A stretch of 64,000 nucleotides of DNA, from the NCBI RefSeq assembly GCF_000621445.1, contig NZ_JHYI01000027.1:19392-83391 (forward strand), given 5' to 3'. The stretch's first letter is position 1, and every line of letters begins with the position of its first letter. The position numbers were made by a program, and so were the translations under genes. This DNA is from Alkalihalobacillus bogoriensis ATCC BAA-922. GTDB taxonomy: Bacteria > Bacillota > Bacilli > Bacillales > Bacillaceae_F. Of the stretch, positions 36,130 to 45,221 are shown in pieces. The notes beneath the pieces were generated by a model, which made no database searches, had not been told where the DNA came from, and was given only the letters and a program-made list of their open reading frames with translations.

Positions 36130-36275
36130 AATTTGAAGTGAAAATTTCGAAGGATTTAAATAAGGGATTAGTCTGCCTATTTTTCTATTACTATCATAGT
36201 ATGCTTCTATCGTTTATTTACTATGGATAAAATATGACTAATCCTTCCAAATGAATTGGGAGGATTATTTTGGTT
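36112..36275 (+). promoter_or_regulatory. Four-segment transcription attenuator of vmlR
   Basis: Segment 1 ACTAATC (36112-36118) in the leader frame, segment 2 GGATTAGTC (36165-36173), segment 3 GACTAATCC (36236-36244) and segment 4 in GGGAGGATTA (36258-36267). 1 pairs with 2, 2 with 3, and 3 with 4; 3:4 is TAATCCTTCC/GGGAGGATTA, a terminator stem followed by TTTT. These pairings exclude one another, so a stalled ribosome covering segment 1 would free 2 to pair with 3 and prevent termination. Confidence 0.75.
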
Positions 36276-36299
36276 CTCCCTCGATTAGGGGATGTTATT

Positions 36300-37931
36300 A
36301 TGAAGGAATTACTACGATTACAAAATATATCAGTTGAAATAAACGATTTTGTTCTTTTTGAAAAGGTGACAGCTAATGTTCAACAAGGAGACAGAATCGG
36401 GATTATCGGGAAAAACGGAGCTGGGAAAACAACATTGCTACAGCTTTTACACAATGAGTTGACTCCTACCAATGGAGAAATCAAATTTGTTCAAACCGAC
36501 CTTATGATTACGATGGTCGAGCAAGAAACAGAAACATATACGTTTAACGATATGACTCCACAAGAAGAAAAATTGTTAGATAAATGGGCTGTCCCCAATC
36601 ATGATTTTTCTAGCCTGAGTGGTGGAGAAAAGCTGAAAGCCCGACTCGCAAAAGGGTTCGCTCACGATACAGACCTTTTCTTATTAGATGAACCAACAAA
36701 TCATCTTGATGAACAAAGTGTTGAGACCTTGGCAAAGTACATGAAAGACTTCAAAGGGACGATAGTGTTTGTCTCCCATGATCGCTACTTTTTAGACCTT
36801 GTAGCGACTAAAATATGGTCGCTCGAAAATCAAACACTTTTCAGTCATAAAGGAAATTATTCAAGTTATATAGAAGCCCGTACAGAACGAAGACAAACTC
36901 AACAGCGAGAATATGAGAAACAACAAAAAAGAATCGACCAAATTGAAGGTCAAATCAAAGAATTGACATCATGGTCAACTAAAGCCCATGCACAATCAAC
37001 GAAACAGGAAGGGTTTAAGGAGTATTATCGTGCTAAAGCAAAACGGATGGACACGCAAGTAAAATCAAAGCAACGTCGACTTGAAAACGAGTTAAACAAA
37101 GCAAAAATCGAACGACCTGAAGATGAATATACCGTGACGTTTGCAATGAACGCAAAACAAAAATTAGGAAAACGTTTTTTAGAAGTAAAACAACTTAGGA
37201 AATCAGTTAACGATCGACTCTTGTTTCAAGACGCTAGCTTTACGATTGGCCATGGCGAAAAAGTAGCCATTATTGGGCCGAATGGAAGTGGAAAAACAAC
37301 GTTACTTAATATAATTACTGGTGTGGATGTTGTTGACGATGGAGTGATTTGGATTTCGCCATCAGCAAACATTGGCTACTTAACACAAGAAGTATTTGAC
37401 TTGCCGCTTGAGCAAACACCAGCACATTTATTTTATCAAGAAACATTTGCTGCGCGTGGCCACGTTCAAAACATCATGCGTCATTTAGGATTTTCCTCAA
37501 CACAATGGACAGAGCCTATTTCTCATATGAGTATGGGAGAGCGTGTGAAATGTAAGCTGATGAAGTTCATATTAGAAGAGAAAGATGTCCTGATTTTAGA
37601 TGAACCAACAAACCATCTCGATTTAGCTTCGCGCGAGCAACTAGAAGACACATTATCCCAATATCAAGGGACATTATTAGTTGTTTCGCATGACCGATAT
37701 TTTATTGAAAAGACAACGACAACGAATCTCGTCATTGCAAACGAATCTATTCAGAAAAAATTACAAGAAAGTTCGCCGCAACAAGATGAGACGGAACAAC
37801 TACGACTCCAGCTTGAAACCGAAAGACAAGAGGTGTTAGGTAGATTAAGCTTTCTCACACCAGACCATAAAGACTATAGTCAGCTCGATTTACGCTTTAA
37901 CGAATTAACAAAACAAATCAAACAGTTGTAA
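36300..37931 (+). CDS. vmlR: ABC-F ribosome protection protein VmlR
   Basis: 543 residues; VmlR of B. subtilis has 547 and matches along the whole length from memory (GFKEYYRAKAKRMDTQ, SANIGYLTQEVFDLPLEQTP, HVQNIMRHLGFSSTQWTEPI). Two ATPase domains: Walker A GKNGAGKTT near 39 and GPNGSGKTT near 333; signatures LSGGE near 106 and MSMGE near 418; Walker B LLDEPTNHLD and LILDEPTNHLD; linker with antibiotic-resistance domain about 185-290. It binds the ribosomal E site and displaces lincosamides, streptogramin A and pleuromutilins. No membrane part, so not a pump. AGGGGA lies 7 bases before the ATG at 36300; the longer frame from 36270 runs through the terminator. Confidence 0.93.
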   Translation: MKELLRLQNISVEINDFVLFEKVTANVQQGDRIGIIGKNGAGKTTLLQLLHNELTPTNGEIKFVQTDLMITMVEQETETYTFNDMTPQEEKLLDKWAVPNHDFSSLSGGEKLKARLAKGFAHDTDLFLLDEPTNHLDEQSVETLAKYMKDFKGTIVFVSHDRYFLDLVATKIWSLENQTLFSHKGNYSSYIEARTERRQTQQREYEKQQKRIDQIEGQIKELTSWSTKAHAQSTKQEGFKEYYRAKAKRMDTQVKSKQRRLENELNKAKIERPEDEYTVTFAMNAKQKLGKRFLEVKQLRKSVNDRLLFQDASFTIGHGEKVAIIGPNGSGKTTLLNIITGVDVVDDGVIWISPSANIGYLTQEVFDLPLEQTPAHLFYQETFAARGHVQNIMRHLGFSSTQWTEPISHMSMGERVKCKLMKFILEEKDVLILDEPTNHLDLASREQLEDTLSQYQGTLLVVSHDRYFIEKTTTTNLVIANESIQKKLQESSPQQDETEQLRLQLETERQEVLGRLSFLTPDHKDYSQLDLRFNELTKQIKQL

Positions 37932-37976
37932 GAAAAACGCGGGAGCGTCTTTTCTTTTCAAAGTTTAAAGGGAAAA

Positions 37977-38001
37977 GGATAGCTCTGAGGAAGAGCTATC
38001 C
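37977..38001 (+). terminator. Terminator of vmlR
   Basis: GGATAGCTCT-gagga-AGAGCTATCC, a perfect 10-bp stem followed by TTACTTT. It lies 45 bases after the stop codon. Confidence 0.8.
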
Positions 38002-38027
38002 TTACTTTATCCTTGAGGTATTGATGC

Positions 38028-38213
38028 TTAACGGACACCTGTTCCGCTAACTGCAAGAAAACAGACGATTTAATGAAGCGTTCGGACATCTGTTCCGTTA
38101 TTGTTCATTTCCCGGAGTATTTCCTTTAAATAATAGCCAAATAACGTACTGTATGTCCGCAAAGTCTTACTAAACCGATAAAATCTCTATCATAGCGGAA
38201 TATATGTCCGAAA
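38028..38213. repeat. 187-bp four-unit palindromic element, copy R3
   Basis: Forward units CGGACACCTGTTCCGC (near 38031) and CGGACATCTGTTCCG (near 38083); inverted unit GCGGAATATATGTCCG near 38195. The third unit is degenerate (ACTGTATGTCCG near 38148). It lies between convergent vmlR and cupin genes. Confidence 0.8.
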
Positions 38214-38218
38214 CTAAA

Positions 38219-38974
38219 TCAACCGCGATGTTCCGCGGCCATAGCGACAGCTTTTGTTTCATGAACTGTGCCATACGGATGCTCAGGTGGGGCATATATA
38301 GAGTACAGCTTCAAAGGAACATTGCCTATATTCGTAAGGTTATGCCATTTTCCTGCTGGAACTAAAATGACATCATCATTAGACACTCGTTCTAGAAAAT
38401 TTAATTGATGCTCGCTGTCGCCCATTTGCACAAGTCCAAGTCCATGCTCAACCCGGAGAAACTGATCAACATCTGGATGTAATTCCAAGCCAATATCATC
38501 ACCCACATCAATACTCATTAATGTCAGTTGTAAATGCTCACCTGTCCATATGGCTGTTCGAAATGTGTTGTTTTGTTTTGTCGCTTGTTCAATATTGACA
38601 ACAAAAGGCTCTGAGCCATAATCTGTTTTTCGAGTTGAATCGGCTCTATTACTACGAGACCTGTAGTCTACCTTCGTTTGTTTTAGTTTTTGTAATCCAT
38701 CTTGAAATGAATGAAATACAATCGGTTCAAATTGAAAATCAGGTTGTCTTCTCGTTATCGTGACATAGTAATTAGTTGCATCAATAAGTTGTTGTCTTTT
38801 CTCTTCCATCGTCTCAGTAAGCTTCTTTTTTTGATGATGATTGGGTGCGATTTGAGCTAACCTATAATATAAATCAAGCTCTTCTGAATCTTGCTTCAAG
38901 CGGTAAAGCAATGGATCTTCCATACTCGGCTGAGTCCAATCCTCATTTCCATTTGACCATTGTTCGTAATACAC
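38219..38974 (-). CDS. Cupin-domain protein
   Basis: About 251 residues. N-terminal helical part (about 1-90, with DLYYRLAQIAPNHHQKKKL, ferritin-like in appearance), then a single cupin barrel with motif 1 GLELHPDVDQFLRVEHG near 165-181 and motif 2 ILVPAGKWHNLTN near 209-221. The His/Glu/His residues suit metal binding. AAAGGA lies 9 bases before GTG at 38974; ATG at 38983 directly touches it. No substrate can be read; sugar-isomerase-like or sensory cupins are possible. Confidence 0.75.
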   Translation of the reverse strand: MYYEQWSNGNEDWTQPSMEDPLLYRLKQDSEELDLYYRLAQIAPNHHQKKKLTETMEEKRQQLIDATNYYVTITRRQPDFQFEPIVFHSFQDGLQKLKQTKVDYRSRSNRADSTRKTDYGSEPFVVNIEQATKQNNTFRTAIWTGEHLQLTLMSIDVGDDIGLELHPDVDQFLRVEHGLGLVQMGDSEHQLNFLERVSNDDVILVPAGKWHNLTNIGNVPLKLYSIYAPPEHPYGTVHETKAVAMAAEHRG

Positions 38975-39052
38975 ATTTGTCATTCCTTTCCAATGTATTC
39001 ACACTTATCATATGCCTACAGAAAAAGAATGCGATTCAATTCCCTAAAATAC

Positions 39053-40372
39053 TTACTCTAAATTAACTTCCACGCCTAACTCATCATAAAGGGTGATGTT
39101 TTGCATATATATCATCGCATCTTCTTTATTTTCAATTTTCGGATAAGCAAGTTTCATAACTCCTTCTTCAGGTTGACTAAAATATAATGGTTGATATAAT
39201 TCGTCATTGCTTTTGTCATACGCTTGCATCATTTGAAACGGAAAGTGCATCATCTTGTTTGTGACTTCCATTGTAAGAAGCGTTTCAGTTTCTGTATCCT
39301 CAACTTTTACAATTTCCATTGACGTTTGGCTTATCGTTATCTTCTCTCCGCGTTTTAATTGCATTTGTTTAACTATTTTTTCCTCGCTTTGCGAATAAGG
39401 GACAATGTAAAAATGGTTTGATCCACTGTCTTTACTCATACGAATTTCTGATTGATAAGAAGCATATTGATGGGTAACTTCAGAATGATCTTTATACGTT
39501 GAAACACTAAACAGTTGTGGCCATTGATAAACAAAACCATCTTCCTCTTGACCTACAACAACAACTCCATAGGTTTGATTTAACTTAAAGTCATCAAAAT
39601 GGTCTTCTATTATTTGTTGAGTTTTCGCTGTCACCGTAACTTGAGACGGTGTAATCGACACTTGTTCGACGATAAATCGGTCTTCCGCGTGTTCGCTTTT
39701 CGCATAAACATCTTTAATTGTTTCTTCTTTATTTTTCGTTACTTCAACTGTAACTAGCTCTTCACTACTTTTGACTCCACCGTCCGCAAGTTCTGGAATG
39801 GCAACATCAATCGATACCACTTCAGGAAAATTTTTAACCTGTTCTATCACAAGAACTTCCTCTAATACGTTATGCTCTTGAGTAAATCGAAAAGGAAGCG
39901 AAAAAGTGAATCGTTCCCCATTAATGATTGCGTCAATATATTGAAAAGGAATTTCATTGTTATGTTCAAACGCTTCTTCCGCTACGCTCAACGAAAAACT
40001 AATCGCTAACATACTGCTGTCATAATAAGTTTCATTAATCTTAAAGGTCATATTTTTATTTTCTATGACTTTATTTACTGTTTCTGTCAAACCTTCTTCC
40101 GCTACTTTTTGCAATCGCTCATCACCTATTGTTGCAAAAGTGCCTTTGATTCCATTTTCATTTCCAGTTAAGACGATACTTGAAAATAAAATACTAACTA
40201 CACCTATCATTAACAAAGAGGCAATCCCCATCATGAACTGCTGTTGGTTCATTGGTCTTTTCCTCTGCATTTTAGCGTTTGAAATCGCTCCATTAACGGT
40301 CCATTCAAGCTTTTCTTTAGGCACCGACACCTCGTCGATCGAGTGTTTAATAGTCTGACCAAGCTTTTCCAT
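39053..40372 (-). CDS. Anti-sigma factor, DUF4179 type
   Basis: 439 residues. Cytoplasmic N terminus (about 1-50), one membrane segment (about 53-72, MMGIASLLMIGVVSILFSSI) and an external DUF4179 domain of about 350 residues. It overlaps the ECF sigma gene by 26 bases and is co-transcribed, the usual arrangement for a membrane anti-sigma that holds its sigma factor until a signal acts on the outer domain. ATG at 40372 has AGGAGG 8 bases before it. The signal is unknown. Confidence 0.85.
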   Translation of the reverse strand: MEKLGQTIKHSIDEVSVPKEKLEWTVNGAISNAKMQRKRPMNQQQFMMGIASLLMIGVVSILFSSIVLTGNENGIKGTFATIGDERLQKVAEEGLTETVNKVIENKNMTFKINETYYDSSMLAISFSLSVAEEAFEHNNEIPFQYIDAIINGERFTFSLPFRFTQEHNVLEEVLVIEQVKNFPEVVSIDVAIPELADGGVKSSEELVTVEVTKNKEETIKDVYAKSEHAEDRFIVEQVSITPSQVTVTAKTQQIIEDHFDDFKLNQTYGVVVVGQEEDGFVYQWPQLFSVSTYKDHSEVTHQYASYQSEIRMSKDSGSNHFYIVPYSQSEEKIVKQMQLKRGEKITISQTSMEIVKVEDTETETLLTMEVTNKMMHFPFQMMQAYDKSNDELYQPLYFSQPEEGVMKLAYPKIENKEDAMIYMQNITLYDELGVEVNLE

Positions 40373-40886
40373 ACTGTTCTCCTCCTTCACCTAAATTTTT
40401 TTTCATTTCCGCTAATGTCCGATGCAGTTGTGATTTAATCGTACCTTCAGGCTTGTTTAACATTTCTGCCATTTCTCTTAGGGAGTACCCGCAATAAAAG
40501 CGGAGAATGATTAATGTTTTTTGTTCTGTTTTTAATTTATCTAACTGCTCTTCAAGGTCCATTCGATGAACCGATTCGAGTTCCTCGTTCGTTGTCTCTT
40601 TATATTTTTCATGTTCAATATAAATAACATCTCTTTTTCTTTTGATAGCGTCGACAGCTGTATTCATTAAGATGCGAATCATCCACGTTGAAAAATAGTC
40701 AAGGTGATGTAATTTATCAAAATGGTGATAGCCTTTCATAACAGCATCTTGAACAACATCAAGTGCATCTTGCTCATTTCTCATATAGGAATAAGCGATC
40801 TTATATAGTTTTTCTTGTTCAGCTCGAACTAGGGTTTCAAACGAAGGTTTCTTTTGTTTCTTCATCAAAGCTTTTAATCTTTTCAT
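40347..40886 (-). CDS. ECF-type RNA polymerase sigma factor
   Basis: 179 residues. Region 2 (YSYMRNEQDALDVVQDAVMKGYHHFDKL) and region 4 helix-turn-helix (LREMAEMLNKPEGTIKSQLHRTLAEMKKNL) are both clear. AGGAGG lies 10 bases before the ATG at 40886. Overlaps the anti-sigma gene. A palindrome ACTGT-atg-ACAGT (40916-40928) sits in its upstream region, and GGAAC about 20 bases before it could be an ECF -35 box for autoregulation (weakly supported). Confidence 0.9.
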   Translation of the reverse strand: MKRLKALMKKQKKPSFETLVRAEQEKLYKIAYSYMRNEQDALDVVQDAVMKGYHHFDKLHHLDYFSTWMIRILMNTAVDAIKRKRDVIYIEHEKYKETTNEELESVHRMDLEEQLDKLKTEQKTLIILRFYCGYSLREMAEMLNKPEGTIKSQLHRTLAEMKKNLGEGGEQYGKAWSDY

Positions 40887-40971
40887 CTTATTTCCGCCTC
40901 CTTTCACCCTGTTAGACTGTATGACAGTAAAATTCGTTCCATCTATTAAAAAAAAATTTAGTCTTTATGTT

Positions 40972-41156
40972 TATCGGACATACATTCCGTTATTATCACA
41001 AATTGTCTAGTTTTTCATAGCGGTTTGGACATGTGTTCCGCTATTTTACGATTTGCGTGCGAAATGAGACTAAAAAACAGGAAGTAGCGGAACATAGGTC
41101 CGTTACGATCGTGAATTTCGCTGAATTCATCAATGTAACGGAACGAATGTCCGAAA
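40972..41156. repeat. 187-bp four-unit palindromic element, copy R4
   Basis: Forward CGGACATACATTCCG (40975) and TGGACATGTGTTCCGC (near 41026), inverted GCGGAACATAGGTCCG near 41087 and CGGAACGAATGTCCG near 41139. This copy lies between divergent genes (sigma factor and DUF5362), the only one not 3' of a gene. Confidence 0.85.
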
Positions 41157-41318
41157 CTAGAGTATCTACTTTTGAACTATTGAGCCTATTTAACTCTAAT
41201 GGTAAAATCAGGATTGCGTCAAAATCATATCTTCATTCTGTCATAGTGTACCAAACATTTCAGTGTACTTTAGGAATTGCATTAGTTTAGGAGAGTATAA
41301 GTTAAGTAGGTGATTAAG

Positions 41319-41675
41319 ATGGAAATGCAACAATCGCTACAAATTATTTCGAAGTGGGGTTCGATTCTAGGCTACATGACGATCGTATCCGGTAGTATAT
41401 TTGCTCTTGGCGGCTTGTTCCTTTTTATCATTGGAGCATTACCAGGAGTGTTAACTATTTTTTATGGCATATATTTAGTAAAATCGGCAAAACAAGCTCA
41501 AATTCTACTAACCGATGTAAATAACGAACAAGCTACCATTACGGCTCTTGATTACTATGGGAAGTATATTCGTCTATATGGCGTAACGATGGTCGTTTAC
41601 TTTATTTTAGGAATTATCGGAACTATTCTTATATTTTATTTCCTTTTCTACTTGTTTGGATTAATGAAGCCGTAA
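41319..41675 (+). CDS. DUF5362 membrane protein
   Basis: 118 residues with three membrane segments (about 17-50 as a hairpin, and 90-115). Matches the next gene along its length (QQSLQIISKWGSILGY against QLSLQRISRWGNIVGW), so the two arose by tandem duplication. ATG at 41319 with TAGGTGATT before it. Function unknown. Confidence 0.75.
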   Translation: MEMQQSLQIISKWGSILGYMTIVSGSIFALGGLFLFIIGALPGVLTIFYGIYLVKSAKQAQILLTDVNNEQATITALDYYGKYIRLYGVTMVVYFILGIIGTILIFYFLFYLFGLMKP

Positions 41676-41700
41676 ATACATTTTAAAAGAGGGGAACTAT

Positions 41701-42048
41701 ATGAACGAAGCAATGCAATTATCTCTTCAACGGATATCACGTTGGGGAAATATCGTAGGTTGGACATTAATCATTGTAGGTGGTTTTCATGCTTTATCTG
41801 GTTTTACCCTATTTATTGTAGGAGCCATTCCTGGCGTGCTCATGATTTTTTTAGGTCTTTTCTTAACCCGCTCCGCCCAGCAAGCTCGAAAACTAAAGGA
41901 TGAACATGGTGAAACGGCTCTACCTAGATTGTTTGAAAACTATGCAAACCATATCCGAGTGAACACGGTTTTAGTTGTGATTTCTCTTCTCTACTTCGGC
42001 ATCACATTTATTATTGCCTTTTTCTCTGTTCCACTTGGCTTTTTTTAA
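41701..42048 (+). CDS. DUF5362 membrane protein, paralogue
   Basis: 115 residues; same topology as the preceding gene, 25 bp downstream of it. AGAGGGGA precedes the ATG. The two may form a hetero-oligomer. Function unknown. Confidence 0.75.
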   Translation: MNEAMQLSLQRISRWGNIVGWTLIIVGGFHALSGFTLFIVGAIPGVLMIFLGLFLTRSAQQARKLKDEHGETALPRLFENYANHIRVNTVLVVISLLYFGITFIIAFFSVPLGFF

Positions 42049-42081
42049 TGCAGCTATTATATCCATCCAAGAACAATAAAA

Positions 42082-42113
42082 ACCAGAGGTGCCATTTCTG
42101 CGACACCTCTGGT
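42082..42113. terminator. Bidirectional terminator
   Basis: ACCAGAGGTG (42082-42091) pairs perfectly with CACCTCTGGT (42104-42113); T- or A-rich on both sides. It separates the DUF5362 pair from the convergent ABC transporter operon. Confidence 0.85.
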
Positions 42114-42114
42114 T

Positions 42115-42786
42115 TTATCTACTAAAATACTTATTCTTAGCTTCATCTGTTAAAAGTGATAGTCGTCCATCTACAATAATATATGTCACATCACATAGCT
42201 GTTCAAGATCCTCATAGTTATGACTCGTCATTAAAATGGTCCTACCTTCTTGTCTTAGAACCTTAACTAATTCTTTCGTATCTTGATATGTTTTATAATC
42301 TAAAGCATTAAACGGTTCATCAAGAATTAAAATATCTTGATTTTCCATGATCGCTTGAGCGATACCTAGCTTTTGCTTCATTCCAAGGGAGTAATCCTTC
42401 ACCTTTGTTTTATTGTCTGGCTCTAAACCTACAAGCTTCATCGTTTTTCTAATTTCATCATTTGAAATAACTCCGTTCAACTCCGCTAAAAATTGAAGAT
42501 TTTTAAGGCCTGTATACAGTTCGATAAACCCTGGGGAGTTAATAAACACACCAACTCGCTCAGGAAAGTCAAGATCCTGCCCTAACTTCTGTTCTCGTAC
42601 AAATACCTCACCTTCATCTGGAGCCGTAATTCCACAAATTATTTTAAATAAAACCGACTTCCCACTTCCGTTTGAGCCGACAATACCGATTGTCATTCCC
42701 TTTTCCACCTGTAAGTTAACATTTGATAAAACCTGGCGCTGATGAAATGACTTTGACACATTAACAATATTAATTTCTACTGTCAC
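42115..42786 (-). CDS. ABC transporter ATP-binding protein
   Basis: 223 residues. Walker A GSNGSGKS near 37-44, signature YSLGMKQK near 131-138, Walker B ILILDEPFNALD near 151-162, switch MTSHN near 184. It resembles ATPases of bacteriocin or antibiotic exporters (CcmA/BcrA group). Last gene of a unit with two membrane proteins and a two-component system (14 bp after the second membrane gene). Confidence 0.9.
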   Translation of the reverse strand: MTVEINIVNVSKSFHQRQVLSNVNLQVEKGMTIGIVGSNGSGKSVLFKIICGITAPDEGEVFVREQKLGQDLDFPERVGVFINSPGFIELYTGLKNLQFLAELNGVISNDEIRKTMKLVGLEPDNKTKVKDYSLGMKQKLGIAQAIMENQDILILDEPFNALDYKTYQDTKELVKVLRQEGRTILMTSHNYEDLEQLCDVTYIIVDGRLSLLTDEAKNKYFSR

Positions 42787-42800
42787 TCTTTTTCACTCCT

Positions 42801-44276
42801 TCATGTAAAGATGTTTTTATAGCCATTCAGCCGAATATATGAAAAGAGAAAGCATATCGAAACAAGGAGTATTCCTATATTCACAAAATATGAAAATCCT
42901 CCCCACGCTTCACTCCTAGCTATACTTGAAATTCCGCTGGGGATATATGCAAACCAAATGCTACCGACACTAGTAGCAAGTACAGTAAGAAATGCGAGTG
43001 TTACCTTTTTGCTAACTACATATATAATAAACAATAGTGAAAATTGAAAGACAATATCTAGAAACTTTAACAGTCCAATTTTTACTGCGAGTCCCCAAAT
43101 AGCACCATTAAATTCGAAAACCCCACCAACTAAAATTCCGATAAGGATTAAGCTTATAACATAAAAAGCGATAAAACCGATACAAGTTCCTAGAAAATTA
43201 TACAACCACGTTATTTTTCGCTTCAATCGAACTGTTATTGCTAAGTTTCTATCTCTTCTCTCTTCTTCAATAAATATAGCAAGTAAATATAGAGGAATCC
43301 CGTGCATAATCAGCATTTCCAGAAATGAAATGAGATGAAACTGGTTTGAACCATGTCCATAAAATAAAATTGTAAAATAATCTACTGCAGAACCTTGATA
43401 ATTAATCGTATGAGTAGCCTTCCACAATGAAAAGACAACAATGAATCCTAAACATAAATACAAATTCTTTCTAGTGAAAAGCTGTCTACTATAAAAACTA
43501 GTCATGCCCTTCGGATACAATTTCCAATTAATATTTGGCTCCAACTGCCAATATCTTTTGACGAGAAGAGCAATCACTCCATACGTACAAACCATACTTA
43601 CTATTGTTACGACAAGTTTTCCTTCATAAGAAAAATTATGGTGCATAATAATATAGTTATTTATCGTAAGGAATGGCCATTCAGATACAGTTGGAATTTT
43701 TATCCCAAAGGTCATAATAATATACAGACATATCACAACAATTGCCGTTATGCGTTCATTGAAAAAATGGTAAATCGCTAGCATTATAACAGAAACTGTC
43801 GTTAAGCCGATAACCATAAATAAAGCAACAAGAACAATGGCATTCCACGGTGTTGAAAAATATTGACTATAAAAATGAGCTAATTCATTCTCAACAGAAT
43901 ACTGTAATGGAAATTCATTTGTCTTCTCTAACTTCAATGACAATAAAAAAAGTACAACCATTTGAATACTAATGAAGCCGAAAGCTTGAAGGAAGGCTGC
44001 AATTCCTTTTGCTAGAAAACTCCTCCAAAAATGTGTCATTCGTATTAAAATAATTTCAACATCTGTGCGCAAGCTTTTGTAAAAAAACAACAAGTAAAGC
44101 GGCACAAGAAAATAAGTAATATAATAATGATCAGTTAGCATCATCAAAATAAAAACTTCATAAGATGAAGCTGTTGAGAGCAACTCACCGTATGCAATTA
44201 ACAAACTTCCAAATAATAGAATGGAAATCTTTGCTGTAAAAAACTGACTTAGCTGCAATTTTATTATCGTTTTCAC
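42801..44276 (-). CDS. Large membrane protein of the ABC transporter
   Basis: 491 residues with about twelve membrane segments and no clear catalytic motif, likely a permease subunit. GTG at 44276 has AGGAG 7 bases before it and falls 10 bases after the upstream stop; the longer frame from 44324 overlaps that gene. Highly AT-rich, like its neighbours. Substrate unknown; bacteriocin export or immunity is a possible role. Confidence 0.75.
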   Translation of the reverse strand: MKTIIKLQLSQFFTAKISILLFGSLLIAYGELLSTASSYEVFILMMLTDHYYITYFLVPLYLLFFYKSLRTDVEIILIRMTHFWRSFLAKGIAAFLQAFGFISIQMVVLFLLSLKLEKTNEFPLQYSVENELAHFYSQYFSTPWNAIVLVALFMVIGLTTVSVIMLAIYHFFNERITAIVVICLYIIMTFGIKIPTVSEWPFLTINNYIIMHHNFSYEGKLVVTIVSMVCTYGVIALLVKRYWQLEPNINWKLYPKGMTSFYSRQLFTRKNLYLCLGFIVVFSLWKATHTINYQGSAVDYFTILFYGHGSNQFHLISFLEMLIMHGIPLYLLAIFIEEERRDRNLAITVRLKRKITWLYNFLGTCIGFIAFYVISLILIGILVGGVFEFNGAIWGLAVKIGLLKFLDIVFQFSLLFIIYVVSKKVTLAFLTVLATSVGSIWFAYIPSGISSIARSEAWGGFSYFVNIGILLVSICFLFSYIRLNGYKNIFT

Positions 44277-44286
44277 GAGTAGACTC

Positions 44287-45084
44287 CTATGTTGGATAAA
44301 CCGTTTGTTTTTTATATTTTGCAAAGTAAATATACAAGCATAAAATAAACAATATCGCTATAAACGGTCCGACTAATAAAGATACAGGATGAATCCCAAC
44401 TAAACTAATCGTTTCTGGTGCGAATGCTGTCACGAATCTGTACTGTGGAACTTGTAAAATTGATAGCAGGTAGTTTTCCAAGATTTTATAAATAAATGGC
44501 CCTGTTAAGATAATAAAAATATTACGACTATACATGGATAAAACAAATCCCATCGTAGCAATGATACTCGCTAAAAACCCCCGCCAAATACTAAAAATAA
44601 ATCCGTATAAAAGTGGTTGTTCGGTAAACAACTCTGGCCACAAGTGAAATACTTTCACTTGTGATGTAAGTTCTCCTGTTTCTGAATCAACCATTGGCAA
44701 ATACGGTATAATATCAGGTTTAATATATAAGGCCACAATCACACCGACAATCATCGTCAAAAACATTAATGAAAATCCATTCCCTGCTACAATAACCCAT
44801 TTTACAAATAAATACTTCCTTTTCGATATACGAGGTACCGTATATAAAATAAATTTCTGTTTCCTTTCATAATATAGGAGCCAACAGGTTGGTATAACAA
44901 CAAGCAAAGGTAATAAGAAACCATAAATACTTGAAGACAACTCCCACGCTTCAATATCATATTCAAGAGCATAACTTTGATATAACGTTAATGTTAAAAT
45001 CACCATGCCACATATACAAATGAAGTGTATAAGAACAATTGACTTCCACAACTTCTTCCATTCTAGTAAAAGGATTTTCCACAT
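44287..45084 (-). CDS. ABC-2-like membrane protein
   Basis: 265 residues, six membrane segments, ABC-2 permease-like topology; the N terminus MWKILLLEWKKLWKS with aromatic and basic residues is typical for that group. GAGAGGGG precedes the ATG. Coupled to the small frame upstream whose stop lies 2 bases before this start. Confidence 0.78.
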   Translation of the reverse strand: MWKILLLEWKKLWKSIVLIHFICICGMVILTLTLYQSYALEYDIEAWELSSSIYGFLLPLLVVIPTCWLLYYERKQKFILYTVPRISKRKYLFVKWVIVAGNGFSLMFLTMIVGVIVALYIKPDIIPYLPMVDSETGELTSQVKVFHLWPELFTEQPLLYGFIFSIWRGFLASIIATMGFVLSMYSRNIFIILTGPFIYKILENYLLSILQVPQYRFVTAFAPETISLVGIHPVSLLVGPFIAILFILCLYIYFAKYKKQTVYPT

Positions 45085-45086
45085 TT

Positions 45087-45182
45087 TTATTCCCCTCTCT
45101 TGCTTTCACTATACAACTCGATTTTGAGGAGTACAATATCTCGGGAACGAAAAGAAGGTATAATGGAATCAATGTTTTTCAT
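45087..45182 (-). CDS. Possible 31-residue small protein coupled to the ABC genes
   Basis: ATG at 45182 with AAGGTG 7 bases before it; 31 codons (MKNIDSIIPSFRSRDIVLL...) ending 2 bases before the ATG of the membrane protein. The peptide is charged, without a signal peptide or membrane segment. It could be a translational-coupling device, a leader peptide or a small functional protein. Weakly supported. Confidence 0.4.
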   Translation of the reverse strand: MKNIDSIIPSFRSRDIVLLKIELYSESKRGE

Positions 45183-45221
45183 TCCTTTACACCTTCTTTA
45201 TATGCTGAGACTATTGATTTT

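Noticed and set aside
36270..36299. N-terminal extension of vmlR
   Set aside because: It would start in the terminator stem of the attenuator, has no suitable Shine-Dalgarno site and is absent from VmlR.
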